From positions 12,322,501-12,386,500 of the forward strand of contig NZ_JAPNKA010000001.1 of assembly GCF_026626635.1 (NCBI RefSeq): a stretch of DNA of 64,000 nt, read 5' to 3'. Shown in pieces: positions 8,229 to 16,968 of the stretch (its first letter is position 1; every line of letters begins with the position of its first letter). The translations under genes were made by a program, and so were the position numbers. The stretch is from Archangium lansingense. GTDB taxonomy: Bacteria > Myxococcota > Myxococcia > Myxococcales > Myxococcaceae. The notes below the pieces were generated by a model. It worked only from the letters and a program-made list of their open reading frames with translations, was not told where the DNA came from and made no database searches.

Positions 8229-9200
8229 ATGGCGCGAGATATGGATATAGAGCAATGGCGGGACGAACTGGTGACGGCCTGCAAGTTCGGGGAGGAGTCC
8301 CGAGCCCGGGCCCTGGTACGACAGCCCGGACCTCGCAAGGCCCGAGCCTTGTTGGAGGCCATGCTGGAGGAGCCGGCTCCCCTCGTCCGTCAGGCCGCGG
8401 TCTTCGGCCTGGGTGAGCTGGGCGGCAACGCCAGCGCCAGACGGCTGGAGCAGCAGCTCGCCCTCGAAGAGGCGCGGCGGAGTCATGACGGAGAGTCCGT
8501 CGCGGAAACCATCACCCAAGCGCTTGGACACATCGAGGCGACGCGCGCACGGGACGTCCTCGTCCGCCGGCTGGAGCGCTTGACCGCCAGTGAAGCAGGA
8601 CGCTCGGACATGACTACCGTGGCCTGTGCGCTCTGGCGCAGGCGTCACCCGCACCTGCTTCCGGCCGTCCGTGAGGCCGTCGCGCGGCTCGCCCCTACCC
8701 AACCGACTCCCTTGCATGGATTGCTCGTGCTTCTGGAGAAGCCGCCAGGAGAACTCGGCACCTGGGCCCGAGACCTATCGGTGCCCGTGGAGCAGAAGGC
8801 AGAGGTGCTCGCGATCCTCACGGAAGAAGTACCCGAAACACTGTGGGCCACCCTTCCCTCCTTCATTGCCACGGCCCGAGCCCTGGCCGATACGGCCGCG
8901 AGCCAGAAAGGGGCCGCCACGTACTACTGCGAAGACCTCTTCGCTCTGTTGCTGTTACACCCCCAGCATCTCCTCCCCAGTCTCCCGGAAGAGGCCCGCT
9001 CCCAGTTGCGCGAGGTGGCCCGCAAGTGCGTGGCGGCCAGTTCATCACCTAACTGTTCCCTCCGAGCCGCCGTCCTGCTCGAGCACGTGGGGCGTCCCGA
9101 GGACGCGCCACTCATCGAGGCCCACCGGCCGGCGGAGCCCGTACTGGCCAAGGTCTTCGATGACGCCGCACAGGCGCTGCACCGCCTCCAGGAGTCATGA
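8229..9200 (+). CDS. HEAT-repeat protein, candidate immunity partner of the toxin-like lipoprotein
   Basis: A 323-residue soluble protein without a signal peptide. Residues about 25-110 contain HEAT-like helical repeats (ARALLEAMLEEPAPLVRQAA, FGLGELGG, ITQALGHIEATRARDVLV); the rest is predominantly helical, with LEKPPGELG and EEVPETLWATLPSF. It follows the toxin-like gene by 20 bp with a strong AGGAGA ribosome site, so the two are co-expressed. Small cytoplasmic proteins placed directly after SitA genes are typically the cognate immunity factors, and HEAT-repeat proteins occur in that role; this is the basis of the proposal. Alternatively it could be an unrelated scaffold protein. Confidence 0.65.
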   Translation: MARDMDIEQWRDELVTACKFGEESRARALVRQPGPRKARALLEAMLEEPAPLVRQAAVFGLGELGGNASARRLEQQLALEEARRSHDGESVAETITQALGHIEATRARDVLVRRLERLTASEAGRSDMTTVACALWRRRHPHLLPAVREAVARLAPTQPTPLHGLLVLLEKPPGELGTWARDLSVPVEQKAEVLAILTEEVPETLWATLPSFIATARALADTAASQKGAATYYCEDLFALLLLHPQHLLPSLPEEARSQLREVARKCVAASSSPNCSLRAAVLLEHVGRPEDAPLIEAHRPAEPVLAKVFDDAAQALHRLQES

Positions 9201-9219
9201 GACATCCAGCGGCATCTCC

Positions 9220-10218
9220 CTATCTGCACTGAGGCTTGCCGTTCGGGGTGCTGCAGACCGTCTCCTGGGGACACTCCATCTGCGTCAGCCACCTTTCGCC
9301 ACGGCAGACGATGATCCGATCCGGGATCTCCGCATTGCACTGGAGGTCGTTTTCCTGCGAGGGGATGCAGGGGTCGCCGACACTGGCCGCCGCGCACTTG
9401 ACCGTCGAGCCAGAGGGAGTGCAGGCCTTGCACTCCTGTGCGGACCAGAGTGAGGCCCTGCACACCAGCAGCTGATCGACACGAGTGGAGTCGCATCGGG
9501 CCTTCCCCTCGGAGGTGCACGTATCACCCTGCCGGGGCGGGCCACATTCGACCTGGCCATTCTTCAACCCACAGTTGTTGCACGCCTCCGCCACCCATCG
9601 CCCCCCGCGACACTCCAGCTTCCGGTTACCGTCGGAGGCATCACATTGGCTCTTGCCCGAGGCGCTACACGGCTCACCTGCCAGAGGCACTCCACACGTC
9701 ACGTTGTCGGCGTCCTTCGGCGTGCAGGAGTTGCATGGCAGCGTCGCCCAGACGCCGCTGCGACAGACCATCGCCCTGTCGCTCGAGGACGCCATGCATT
9801 GCTCGCGACCCTCGGTGGTGCAGGGATCGCCAACCCGCTCGGCCCCACATGACACCGAGCCACCCCCATTCATCGAGCAAGCATTGCATACCTGCGACAC
9901 CCAGGTTCCGGTCCTGCACATGAGCGCCTTATCGGGCTGGGCGGCATCACACTGCCCCTGCCCTTCCAGGAGACTCGGACAGGCCTCGCCGGCCCGAGAG
10001 CGCGCGAGATCACAGCTGGCCGCATCCCCTTCTTCGGTGCATCCACCCGGACCCGTACAGAAGTAGGCACGGTAGGTGCCTCCTTCGCAGAAGATCGCAT
10101 TCGTCCCATTGATGCAGTGGGACCTGTTCTCCTTGCCGCATGGGTCACCCGGAATCGGTGTGAAGCACGATGCCAGGAACAGGCAAAAACCGGCGACGAG
10201 CCCCCATCGTTTCCACAT
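9220..10218 (-). CDS. Cysteine-rich repeat lipoprotein
   Basis: A 332-residue exported protein starting MWKRWGLVAGFCLFLASC, with a lipobox at Cys18. The mature part consists of about six units of roughly 45-50 residues with the pattern GDPC, QCD, (M/V)CRxGxW, CNxC, V(S/E)CG, each with around six cysteines, so it should be a chain of small disulfide-rich modules on the cell surface. The later ATG (10218) is preferred over 10242 because it begins the signal peptide and a G-rich stretch precedes it. It converges on the HEAT-repeat gene. I do not recognise a named family; adhesion or surface binding is only a guess. Confidence 0.7.
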   Translation of the reverse strand: MWKRWGLVAGFCLFLASCFTPIPGDPCGKENRSHCINGTNAIFCEGGTYRAYFCTGPGGCTEEGDAASCDLARSRAGEACPSLLEGQGQCDAAQPDKALMCRTGTWVSQVCNACSMNGGGSVSCGAERVGDPCTTEGREQCMASSSDRAMVCRSGVWATLPCNSCTPKDADNVTCGVPLAGEPCSASGKSQCDASDGNRKLECRGGRWVAEACNNCGLKNGQVECGPPRQGDTCTSEGKARCDSTRVDQLLVCRASLWSAQECKACTPSGSTVKCAAASVGDPCIPSQENDLQCNAEIPDRIIVCRGERWLTQMECPQETVCSTPNGKPQCR

Positions 10219-10380
10219 ATGACGCCCCCCCGCACCCGCCATTACACCGCCAAAGTTATCCAGTGGGACAGAATTGGGATCCCCGCCCTTGAGGGCGATG
10301 GACTCTGAGACTGGAGCACGCCGCGCTCACGGCCAAGGGGCCCCACGTGCCTTTGAGCACGCCGGGCCGATGCGCGCGGC

Positions 10381-11829
10381 TCAGCCTCCGGCGACCCTCG
10401 TGAACAGGGCCATGAGGCTCGCCACCACGGCGGAGCCACTCTTGGACTCGGAGGAGCAGATGCTGCCACCCGCCAGAGGGCTGCTGATGACACCTCTGCC
10501 CTCGTCAAAGGCGTCGAAGCGCCCGGCGTCGAAATCCAGTGATGCGCAGGCGGGCAGCTTCGGCTGGCTCAGGTGTCCCGGGTTGATGCACACCGTCGCG
10601 AACAGGGCCGGCTCCGGTCTCTCGCCCGCGCCCGGCTTTGCATAGGTGGATGCCCACTCCCAGAGGGGATCATCTCCGAAGGATCCGGGGTCCAAGGGCA
10701 GTGTATGGACCACGGCCTCGAATCGGCCGGCATCCACATGAATGGTCAAGGGGCCATTGACCCGAGTGAACCGCCCCTCGGCCTTGGCCGCCCTGCGCCA
10801 GAGGCTGATGTCGACCGTGGGAATGATGCCTCTGGCGAGTCCGGCGATCTCCCCTCGCGCCACCAGCCGAGGCTCGTGCCCTTCGCGAGCGGGCTCGAAA
10901 GAGAGTGAGAAGCTCTCGAGCGCGGGCCGGGGAACCTTCACGAGGGGTTGGGACTTTCGCGCTTCAAGGGGAGCCGGCGTCTTGACCTTCTTTCCATTGG
11001 GAGGGGGCTTGGGCTCGGGCAGGTCGATGAGTAACCGGTAGGAGAATTCGAAGTCCTTCTCCTCCTTGGCCTCGGGATAGTCGAGCCGGGGGTTCTCCGG
11101 GATGCTGGTCGCGCTACAGCCGATCAGCCAAGACAGCGCCTCGTTCATGTTCGCGGAACCCCACAACAGCTCGACCCGCAGATCCTGATAGCCCTTCTTG
11201 ACCTTGGCCTCCCCTGCGTCCTCCTCGTCGATGACGAGTCGCACCTTGTGGCCGGACTGGAGGAGCTGCTCGACGGCCCAGTCCTTGTCGAGCATGAACT
11301 GGAGGCGCGAGCCCATGGCCGGGTCAGGCACGGGGTTGAACTTCACATCCAGCGGGATGTCGAACTCGATGAGGCCTGGGGGCATCGTCTCGCTCGGCGC
11401 ATGGGGGTATTGCGGCGTGAGGCGGTAACCGACCGAGCCCTTTCCAAAGAGCCGGTGCCGCAACACGTCGAGCTCCGGATGCCCCTCCGGGTTGTCCGCC
11501 TTCGCCGCCTTGAACTGGAAGTTGCCATCCTTGTCGATGTGCATCCGCCCAGGGATCGCCACCTCATTGTAGTCAGGAGGGTTGTAGTAATGGATGAGCC
11601 AGACGAGGTTCGCGGGAATGACCTTTTCCGTCGTGCCCTTGTAGTTGCCCGTCACCACGATGGGCTTCTTGAGCCGATCGACGGTGATGACACCGGGATC
11701 CAAGGGACTCGTGGGCCGGTTGAGCGTGAGCTCCGTGATGGGCGAGGCCACCAGGCGAATGGTTCCAGCGAACCCCAACTCCATCCGTAGCGGGGCCCGC
11801 TGGGGCTTGCTGTCCTTGTCTTCTGTCAT
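10381..11829 (-). CDS. Hypothetical protein, last gene of the C39/M23 operon
   Basis: A 482-residue protein I do not recognise. It has no signal peptide at the N-terminus (MTEDKDSKPQRAPLRMELGF). The first half is beta-rich (VITVDRLKKPIVVTGNYKG, GLIEFDIPLDVKF), then comes a Pro/Lys-rich linker (KPPPNGKKVKTP), and the second half resembles an immunoglobulin-like or jelly-roll segment. The last 40 residues contain a hydrophobic stretch (SGSAVVASLMALFTRVAGG). It follows the 1702-residue gene by 15 bp, with GGGAGG as ribosome site, so they share an operon. Its style resembles the beta-rich tail of that protein, suggesting a common task. Confidence 0.6.
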   Translation of the reverse strand: MTEDKDSKPQRAPLRMELGFAGTIRLVASPITELTLNRPTSPLDPGVITVDRLKKPIVVTGNYKGTTEKVIPANLVWLIHYYNPPDYNEVAIPGRMHIDKDGNFQFKAAKADNPEGHPELDVLRHRLFGKGSVGYRLTPQYPHAPSETMPPGLIEFDIPLDVKFNPVPDPAMGSRLQFMLDKDWAVEQLLQSGHKVRLVIDEEDAGEAKVKKGYQDLRVELLWGSANMNEALSWLIGCSATSIPENPRLDYPEAKEEKDFEFSYRLLIDLPEPKPPPNGKKVKTPAPLEARKSQPLVKVPRPALESFSLSFEPAREGHEPRLVARGEIAGLARGIIPTVDISLWRRAAKAEGRFTRVNGPLTIHVDAGRFEAVVHTLPLDPGSFGDDPLWEWASTYAKPGAGERPEPALFATVCINPGHLSQPKLPACASLDFDAGRFDAFDEGRGVISSPLAGGSICSSESKSGSAVVASLMALFTRVAGG

Positions 11830-11844
11830 GAGAAGCCTCCCTGC

Positions 11845-14800
11845 TCAGTGGCTCTCGACCGGAGCGGTGTAATCGAGGTGGAGCGATTCCATGGGTGCAC
11901 CCAGAAGCTTTCCGTCGGCCCCTCCCGAGACCAGCTCGAAGTGGTAGCTCTCCCCCGGCCTGGTGGGGAACTCCGCCTCGAAGAGGCCCTCGAGCTCCAT
12001 CCCCGTGTAGCTGATACGGGCACCGGTCACGAAGCCCTGGGTGGGACGCTGTTTCTTCCGTTTCGAGCCCACGGGGGGGAGTTGCTCGCTCACGACGGTG
12101 TAGCGGAGCTTCGGACAGGGAGCGCGAGTCGGGCAGCAGTAGACCCGAGCACGGAGCGTCACCTTTCCTGGCTGCGCCTCCGCCATCAACGGTCCAAGGA
12201 GCCGGGGAATGGTATTGCCCTCCCAGGACACCGGCTCGATACCGATGCGCTCCCCATCGAACAGAGCATCGCCATTGGTGATGTACGCCTTGATGGACAA
12301 CTTCTCCTTGTTGCCATGGACGATGGTGTCCGGCTTGTTGGAGGAGAGCGGGAGCGTCCACACGAGCCCGGCGGCGCTCGGCTTCACCAGCTGTTCCGTG
12401 CCGTCGACGGAGATGGCTGGCTTTGCGTTGCTCCAGTCCTCCCTGCGGCCCCGGAGCGGAACCTGGATGGAGAGGGACTGTCCTGCGACGCTCAGACGTA
12501 CACCTTCGAAGCCTGGCAATGCGAGCGTCTTGAAGACGCCCTCGACCTCGGCCTTCAGGCTTTCGGCGACGGTGGAGCCTTGTGGAGTCGGGACGGGCGT
12601 ACGGGAGGGTCCCTCGTAATGCTCGACCTGATAGCAGTTGGGCGCGACGAAGGAGGCCTTGAGCCAGACCCGCTCGTTCGGCGCGGGCGTGGCCTGCCGC
12701 AAGAGCTCCGCGAAGATGTCGCGCGGATCGAACTCGAAGCGAAGCCATCCGGAGGTATCGAGCGGTGGCGGCTTCACGGAGAGCACCAGGACCTCCAAGC
12801 CCTCCGGGCCGGCCTCTCCGGGAAGGGGGAGCTTCTTGAAGACGAGGCTCTCCGGCAGGAAGGAGCCCTCTTCCCGTCCATCCTTCCGATACCTGAGCAG
12901 CGCGGCATGTGCCTGGAGCGTGCCCTTGTTCTTCTTCCATTTCTCGCAGTGCACACCCACCGTGAGCCCGTCCGCGCTCAGCGCCTGGATGAACACCTTG
13001 AAATTGACGCCGCTTCGCAGGGCCTCGAGCTGATCCGCGAGGTGCCTGCTCAGCTTGAACGCACCGCCGCCTGCGGCCTTGCGGTACTGGCTCCACGTGT
13101 AATGGGCCGAGACCCGTGCGTCCTTGGCCTTCGCTGACTTGAGGCCCGTCAGGAAGTCTCCCTCGCGATTGAAGGCCCCATCATCCGGAGGCACTCGGGT
13201 CGCATACACATTGTTGCAGCAACTCGCCTCCTGCCACACGAGCGGCAAGGGGCGTCTCGTGGCGGTGAACTTGAGCTGGATGACCTTCTTCTTCTTCCGC
13301 CCCACCTCCAACTCCACCTCCTGAGCCTCGATGGAGGTGTCGAACGCCCCGGCCTGCTGCTCGGCACACTGGAGGAGGGCGCCGAGCTTCGCGGGTCCTC
13401 GGGCCTCCAGCATCGCGGTATGCCCGTCCTCGGAGAGCTCAATCACCCGAAGGACGACCCTGCAAGCCTTACGGAAGCGCTCGACCGCCTTGCAGAGCTC
13501 CACGCTCACCCGCTGCGCGCCCTCGGAGACACCGAGATAATCGCTCAGCGTGTAGTGAGCGGTGACGTTCTTCTCGCCCTTCTTGAGGCCCTCGATGTAG
13601 CCGGCCGTATCGGCGTCCAGGAGCCACTTCTCCGCCTGGGGAAACTCCTTGTCGGCAGGGTGGGGAACCTTCGTGAACGCGTAGGTAAGGTAGCCCCCGA
13701 GCGCCTCCGGACAGCTCTCGATGAAGTGGAGCTCCGCGCTGTACAGGCCGGTCCTGGCATCCTTCTTGGGCTCGAAGGTCCGCGCGAGCCTGGGCGGAAG
13801 GACGTGAAGGCTGACGGGCGGCTCGATGCCACCTTGCGGCTGCGGGCTCTCGCCCTCGTGGCCCTTGACCTTGAGCGTCCACTGTCCCCAGAACCAGGGA
13901 GCAACCCGCGAAGAGAAGACGCCGTCGGCGTAGCTGCCCGTCGCGAGCTCGAGGACACGAGGCGTACCAGGAGGCCCTGCATCGAGCCGCTCGGCCACCA
14001 GCGTCACCGGCCCGGAGCCCCAGTCCCGCCGGAGGGAGACCACGCTCAGGGACTCGCCCACGCGCCGAGGCCGCGTCTCATGAGGGAACCAGCCCCAGAA
14101 AAGGGGGCCTTCCTTTCCTTCTTCGCTCAGGTCCGGCTTGAACTCCGTGACGAGGCTGCAGAGGTCCCCCTTCTGCATCAGCTTGAGCAGCCACAGGAAG
14201 GTGACCGGATGGACGTTGAGCACCTCGCCGCTGCCATTATTCACGGGCAGCATGCCCTTGCTCTCGTCGAAGAGAGACAGCTCCTTGCCGTCGGTGCCCA
14301 GGATGGGAATCTCGACCGGGGCGTTGGGCTTCTTCGTCGTCCTCAGGTCGACCCCGTACCAGGAGGACGGCCTGACCGCCTCGACTGCCTTGTCGACGCC
14401 TCCTGGAGGGGTGTCCATCAGGTCGTGCTCACAGAGCCTGCGGACGAGCGTGTCCAGCCCCGCGGGACTCCATTCGCTGGCATGCTTGAGCACGAGCCCC
14501 CGCCAGCGAGCATCGATGAAGGCCTGAGCCAGACTCGTGTCCACCGGCCCGCCCGAGGCTCCGGAATCCAGGTGGAAATGGGGGCAGTCGATCTCGACAG
14601 CGACCGCGCTCGCCGGGACCTGGAGGTTGAGCTCAATTTTGTCCTTCGCGAGGTCCGCTTCCGTCAACTCCACGCTCGCCCGGGCGATGACAGGGCCACC
14701 GTTCAAATTCGGGATGCTCTCGCCACGATAAATGAGACCCAGTCTGTAGGGGGCGGGGTTTTTGCTGGATGAAGTGACACGGTACTGCGTGTTATCGATC

Positions 14801-16953
14801 TCGAGGGTGACGGTGTAAAGTTGCGTAGCGAGGCGCTTCAACTCTTGTTCGTTTCTGGTCTCGAACTCGGGCCTGACGAGTTTCTGCCCCATCGGCTGGT
14901 GAGCAAACTTCGAGAGCTCACTCATGAATCGGCTCATCGCACTGCGGAACCCGTCGTAATTCCTTTCCTTTATCGCGGGCAGAACATACTGAAAGAGCTT
15001 CCTATCATCCCCCATGGGAAGCTTTTCCAGCAGCAGGCTCTTGACCTCATCGGCTTCTAGCAGATTGTCCTGTTTCTGCGCCCCGACTTCGGACACTTGG
15101 GGAAGGTCCAGCTTGAAGTGGTTGTGGGCCAGGTCCCACACCTTCTTGATCGCACTCTCCCTGGCCGCAGGTGCCAGGAACTCCCAGTGAAGCCAACCCG
15201 CCTGCTCGTGCGTCTCCGATTGAGGGCGGAGGAAGCCCAGCATCTCGCCATGCTCTACGGGCAGGAACGGACCCGAGAAGGTCACGACTGCACCGGACCC
15301 AAGGGCCTCGTAGGCCTGCACCATATCACCCTGCGGAACCTTGACGTAGCCCAGGTAGCGGTTGCCATCGCGAAGCTTTCGCTCCTGCGTCAGCAGGAAG
15401 TCTGCGGGATCTTCGTAAATCGTGCACTTGTTCTTGTCGATGTCTATCTTGTTCGTAGCCCAGGAGAGCCGACCAATAGGGCCACTTTTGGAGTCGAGAT
15501 TCACCACCGCGCCGTGACGAAACAAAAAGAATCGGCGGAGCCAGGGAATGTCCTGGTAGGGGTCATCCGGGTCCGTCGGCCAGCCTGTCGGCATCATATG
15601 CATGTACAGGCTATAGAAGGGCACAGGCTTCGAGATGGGCTTCTTCGCTCCATCGCTGACATCACCCTTGATGGTCTCCACGACCTCGTGCCGCACGAGT
15701 ACAAACCCGTTGTGGTTGTTGAGAAACTCGCGAACTGGCTTATCCGCACCATTTTTCGAGAGTCGCGCCGCCACGATATAGCCTGGCGCACTGCTCTTGA
15801 CCCAATGGGTTTCGGGAATTGGGAGTGGCAGGTGAACGCCCCCGTGCAGCGATTGATTCGAGCCGAGGGGGTAGAATCCAGAGCCAGCTGCCTCCGCTTG
15901 CGTGTAATATTGGATCGGGCTGGTCAGGATGTAGGGCTTTTCCTGAAAGGGGAAGCAGAGATTGTTGATGACGTTCTTGGTGACGACCACCCGAGGGTCA
16001 AGCAAAGTCGGTGTGGTTTTGTGGATGAAGTATCCACCCACTTTCTCATTCAAGAGGTCGTCCAGCCACAAGATCTTCGCCGCAGGGTTGTGCGTGTTCC
16101 TCTCGAACAGCTTGCTTGCTCGCAGGAGATAGAGATAACCGCGCGTACATGCCCATGAGCCATTGGCAATCGCAACGAGTGCATTCTGCCCCTCTTGCAA
16201 TTTCGACAAGAGCAGATGGTCGTCCTCATTCCCATGACCCACCGGGGTACACATGGGCCCCTTACTGGTCTTGGGCGGGGAGGGGTCAGCGATAAGCAGC
16301 CAGAGCTTGAGGCTGCCGTCCCGGTCGGGCATCTCGCAGTAACCGCAGACGAGGATGATATGTCCACCGTATGAGGTGGACATGCCCGTGTAGAGAATGC
16401 ACGGGTTGTTGTCCTCGAGCGACTTCAGGATGGGACTCAAATGCTGCCGTTGCTTGTCCAGCGAGAAGCGGATCTCCTCTGCGTCTCGGAGGCGCCCGTC
16501 ACGATTTGAAACATTGTCCGGGAGAATGCATGTTTGCTCCAGCCTTACGGACTGGAATGCATCCCGGAGTTGTCCTTCGAAAGCATAACGACCGTCCGGT
16601 AGAATGAATGCAATATCTCCTCTCGGATAGCGCAGGTTCATCTGACCTTGGCCGTCGCTGCCTCGCCAGTGGGTGATGTAATCGTCACTGGAGTGCACCT
16701 GGCCGGCGACGAGTCGGTGGTAGTTCCACAGCATCGAGGCCGAGGTGCGCCCGCACCAGTTGTCCACACCTGCGCGCGGGTTGAACTGGCCAAGGAGCGG
16801 AACCCGGATGAAGTGATACCGGGTTGCATGCGCGAGGATCCCGGGCGGTATTTCGTAACCATCGATAGGGTAGAGGCGGGATGACTGGAGAACAGCCGTT
16901 GGCTCAAGCTGATACTCTTCGCGCTTGATGAAGGGATAGTTGTTGTCAGCCAT
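11845..16953 (-). CDS. Giant 1702-residue protein with C39-like and M23-like regions
   Basis: No signal peptide. Residues about 45-230 look like a papain-fold C39-type peptidase: Q56 (LLGQF), C67 (DNWCGRTSASM), H198 (YGGHIILVCGY) and D223 (IADPSPP) are spaced as an oxyanion Gln, nucleophile and His/Asp pair. Residues about 345-460 resemble an M23/LytM fold (LHGGVHLPLP, APGYIVAAR, GFVLVRHEV, FYSLYMHM), perhaps degenerate. The remainder is beta-rich, with two related modules containing HYTLSDY and HYTWSQY. Together with the SH3b protein upstream this suggests a cell-wall-directed or peptide-cleaving machine, possibly a secretion-system cargo, but no PAAR, VgrG or secretion gene is present. Domain calls rest on motif spacing only. 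The AT content around 14.8-16.9 kb is noticeably higher than in neighbouring genes. Confidence 0.6.
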   Translation of the reverse strand: MADNNYPFIKREEYQLEPTAVLQSSRLYPIDGYEIPPGILAHATRYHFIRVPLLGQFNPRAGVDNWCGRTSASMLWNYHRLVAGQVHSSDDYITHWRGSDGQGQMNLRYPRGDIAFILPDGRYAFEGQLRDAFQSVRLEQTCILPDNVSNRDGRLRDAEEIRFSLDKQRQHLSPILKSLEDNNPCILYTGMSTSYGGHIILVCGYCEMPDRDGSLKLWLLIADPSPPKTSKGPMCTPVGHGNEDDHLLLSKLQEGQNALVAIANGSWACTRGYLYLLRASKLFERNTHNPAAKILWLDDLLNEKVGGYFIHKTTPTLLDPRVVVTKNVINNLCFPFQEKPYILTSPIQYYTQAEAAGSGFYPLGSNQSLHGGVHLPLPIPETHWVKSSAPGYIVAARLSKNGADKPVREFLNNHNGFVLVRHEVVETIKGDVSDGAKKPISKPVPFYSLYMHMMPTGWPTDPDDPYQDIPWLRRFFLFRHGAVVNLDSKSGPIGRLSWATNKIDIDKNKCTIYEDPADFLLTQERKLRDGNRYLGYVKVPQGDMVQAYEALGSGAVVTFSGPFLPVEHGEMLGFLRPQSETHEQAGWLHWEFLAPAARESAIKKVWDLAHNHFKLDLPQVSEVGAQKQDNLLEADEVKSLLLEKLPMGDDRKLFQYVLPAIKERNYDGFRSAMSRFMSELSKFAHQPMGQKLVRPEFETRNEQELKRLATQLYTVTLEIDNTQYRVTSSSKNPAPYRLGLIYRGESIPNLNGGPVIARASVELTEADLAKDKIELNLQVPASAVAVEIDCPHFHLDSGASGGPVDTSLAQAFIDARWRGLVLKHASEWSPAGLDTLVRRLCEHDLMDTPPGGVDKAVEAVRPSSWYGVDLRTTKKPNAPVEIPILGTDGKELSLFDESKGMLPVNNGSGEVLNVHPVTFLWLLKLMQKGDLCSLVTEFKPDLSEEGKEGPLFWGWFPHETRPRRVGESLSVVSLRRDWGSGPVTLVAERLDAGPPGTPRVLELATGSYADGVFSSRVAPWFWGQWTLKVKGHEGESPQPQGGIEPPVSLHVLPPRLARTFEPKKDARTGLYSAELHFIESCPEALGGYLTYAFTKVPHPADKEFPQAEKWLLDADTAGYIEGLKKGEKNVTAHYTLSDYLGVSEGAQRVSVELCKAVERFRKACRVVLRVIELSEDGHTAMLEARGPAKLGALLQCAEQQAGAFDTSIEAQEVELEVGRKKKKVIQLKFTATRRPLPLVWQEASCCNNVYATRVPPDDGAFNREGDFLTGLKSAKAKDARVSAHYTWSQYRKAAGGGAFKLSRHLADQLEALRSGVNFKVFIQALSADGLTVGVHCEKWKKNKGTLQAHAALLRYRKDGREEGSFLPESLVFKKLPLPGEAGPEGLEVLVLSVKPPPLDTSGWLRFEFDPRDIFAELLRQATPAPNERVWLKASFVAPNCYQVEHYEGPSRTPVPTPQGSTVAESLKAEVEGVFKTLALPGFEGVRLSVAGQSLSIQVPLRGRREDWSNAKPAISVDGTEQLVKPSAAGLVWTLPLSSNKPDTIVHGNKEKLSIKAYITNGDALFDGERIGIEPVSWEGNTIPRLLGPLMAEAQPGKVTLRARVYCCPTRAPCPKLRYTVVSEQLPPVGSKRKKQRPTQGFVTGARISYTGMELEGLFEAEFPTRPGESYHFELVSGGADGKLLGAPMESLHLDYTAPVESH

Positions 16954-16968
16954 AGGCGTTCACGTGAC

